Of a stretch of DNA of 11,009 nt, positions 9,868 through 11,009 are shown piece by piece. Position 1 is the first letter of the stretch. Each line of letters begins with the position of its first letter. A program made the translations under genes and the position numbers. The stretch is from Lobulomyces angularis. Its lineage: Eukaryota; Chytridiomycota; Chytridiomycetes; Lobulomycetales; Lobulomycetaceae. The notes beneath the pieces are model-generated. The model was not told where the DNA came from. It saw only the letters and a program-made list of their open reading frames with translations, and ran no database searches. The stretch covers positions 1 to 11,009 of the forward strand of contig JADHYX010000568.1 of the NCBI GenBank assembly GCA_027604685.1. The letters run 5' to 3'.

Positions 9868-9915
9868 ATCTCAATTTTAACCCCAAAACCCTGAAAGAGT
9901 TGAATTAATTGTATT
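9868..9915. promoter_or_regulatory. 48-bp shared divergent promoter, NKAP/SNU23
   Basis: Only 48 bases separate the predicted start codons of the two divergent genes (9867 on minus, 9916 on plus). If both starts are right, transcripts must begin within or across this interval. The only non-AT-rich block is AACCCCAAAACCCT at 9880-9893, which reads AGGGTTTTGGGGTT on the minus strand and is a candidate factor site. No TATA box is evident. Confidence 0.5.
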
Positions 9916-10646
9916 ATGGTAGTAAATATTTACTTTTTTATTTCTAAAGAAATCAAGAATTTAATTTTTTGTTTAAGAATGAAGAACATAAAGAAAGAAA
10001 ACATAAAAAAAAGAAAGAAAAAAGACCGCGAACTCCATCCCCTGAGCCAGAAAAGCTGTTACAAGCAAGAACAAAAACGTTAGGATTGGATCAAAATGTT
10101 GGAAAAGCGCAAGTAGTCCAAGGATCTAGAGAAGCTGGTTTCTATTGTGAAGATTGTGATGTTGTTTTGAAAGACCAAGTTTCTTATCTCGACCACATTA
10201 ATGGACGACAACGTGAGAATAATTATTTTTTTCCTCCTTTAAATTTTTTTTTTTAATAGACTTGAAAATGATTGGAGTTTCTATGAACGTTGAAAAGAGC
10301 ACTTTGGCTCAAGTCAAGGAGAGGTTTGAAGAAATTAAAAGAAGGGCAAAGGAACCTAAAAAGATATTTGGTAAATAGAAACTTACATTACTACTAATTG
10401 AAAAATGGTAGATCTCGACGAAAGTGTTGCAGAGACAATTAAGTTAGAAAAGGAAATGAAGGAAAAGAAGAAGGAGGAAAAAAAGAGGAAGAAAATGGAG
10501 AAGTTGAAAAAAATGGAAGAAGAAAATGCCAGCTTTATAGGTATCATAATAATTTCAATTATTTAATTTTTTTTTTTTTGCTGTTAATAGATAAAGATGT
10601 TTCGGCAATGATGGGGTTTGGAGGATTTGGAGGATCAAAGCATTAA
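9916..10646 (+). CDS. SNU23: Snu23/ZMAT2 U4/U6.U5 tri-snRNP zinc-finger protein
   Basis: Spliceosome component that enters with the U4/U6.U5 tri-snRNP. Exons: 9916-9921 (predicted ATG GTA), 9978-10212, 10260-10370, 10412-10540, 10591-10646; product 178 residues. A Lys/Arg-rich start is followed by EPEKLLQART and then a matrin/U1-type zinc finger, C59-x2-C62-x12-H75-x5-H81, inside FYCEDCDVVLKD and YLDHINGRQH. The last His codon is assembled across the intron at 10213-10259. Next come the family stretch GVSMNVEKSTLAQVKERFEE, a basic/acidic coiled coil, and the C-terminal MMGFGGFGGSKH, matching the MGFSGFG end of ZMAT2. Introns are 56, 47, 41 and 50 bp. The frame before 9978 has no ATG, so a short spliced first exon is needed; 9916 is the closest candidate with a good donor (GTAAAT). 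The RRTWDKDEY-like N-terminal motif of homologues is not found. Confidence 0.92.
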
Positions 10647-11009
10647 ATTTCTCTAATTCAGTTACATTTAAAAATTATACCAAAGTTTAGATACACAATA
10701 CAATAAACCATTTATAATATTGTAGCATAACTGTGCTAAATATTTAAATAAAAATATATCAATAGCTGGATTTATGCAAATAAAGATAAATTATTTAGAA
10801 ACAAAAATAATTATTTTTTTTTGGTAATTGCGTCTGAATAGCAAATAACTAAATGTAATTTGAGTGTTTTTTTCATGGAACAATATAACTTTCATGGTGT
10901 TACATACTTATATATAAATAAGTTTTCTGTGTAGATATTTGATGTTAATTAAATTGATATTGTTAAAAATCGGTTAAAAAAATTAATTGTAAATAGAAAA
11001 TTTTTTTTT
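10647..11009. other. AT-rich downstream region, no gene seen
   Basis: This 363-bp stretch follows SNU23. AATAAA at 10702-10707 is a plausible poly(A) signal for that gene; further AATAAA copies occur downstream. No open frame, RNA gene or repeat beyond A/T runs is supportable. It may include the flank of a gene outside the window. Confidence 0.5.

Noticed and set aside
1..11009. tRNA, rRNA, transposon ends or CRISPR-like repeats
   Set aside because: Scanning by eye found no tRNA B-box-like arms, terminal inverted repeats, transposase or reverse-transcriptase motifs, or regularly spaced repeats.

Overview
This is AT-rich nuclear DNA of a eukaryote whose genes are cut by many short GT-AG introns. 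I place 28 introns, mostly 41-59 bp plus three of 102-107 bp. Exons are visibly richer in G+C than the introns and spacers, which are full of T and A runs. A fungal chitin-synthase export chaperone (Chs7) says fungal lineage. A Dpy-30-domain coiled-coil protein, of a kind common in flagella, fits a zoosporic early-diverging fungus (chytrid, Rozella or aphelid grade). The species is my inference; Rozella-like is only a guess.

Layout: (1) 1-2105 (+), ABCF2/ARB1-type ribosome-biogenesis ATPase, lacking its first residues at the window edge. (2) 2106-2861, long spacer containing an unexplained island of higher G+C. (3) 2862-5472 (+), type III glutamine synthetase, 6 exons, 750 residues. (4) 5802-6497 (-), Dpy-30 domain protein, convergent with the synthetase. 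(5) 7075-8224 (+), Chs7, 6 exons, seven predicted membrane segments. (6) 8554-9867 (-), NKAP-family nuclear protein. (7) 9916-10646 (+), Snu23/ZMAT2 tri-snRNP zinc-finger protein. The tail to 11009 has no gene I can support.

The joined coding lengths of all six models are multiples of three and their joints restore family motifs, so the apparent breaks are introns, not frameshifts. The genes are mostly unrelated housekeeping functions. The exception is NKAP and SNU23, both pre-mRNA-processing factors, which lie head to head with only 48 bp between their predicted start codons, each apparently interrupted by an intron directly after the start.

I found no mobile element, CRISPR array, tRNA, rRNA or obviously new multi-gene system. 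The points most worth a second look are the NKAP/SNU23 pair, the type III glutamine synthetase in a fungal context, the G+C island at about 2367-2810, and lineage-specific departures in Chs7, Snu23 and the Dpy-30 protein.
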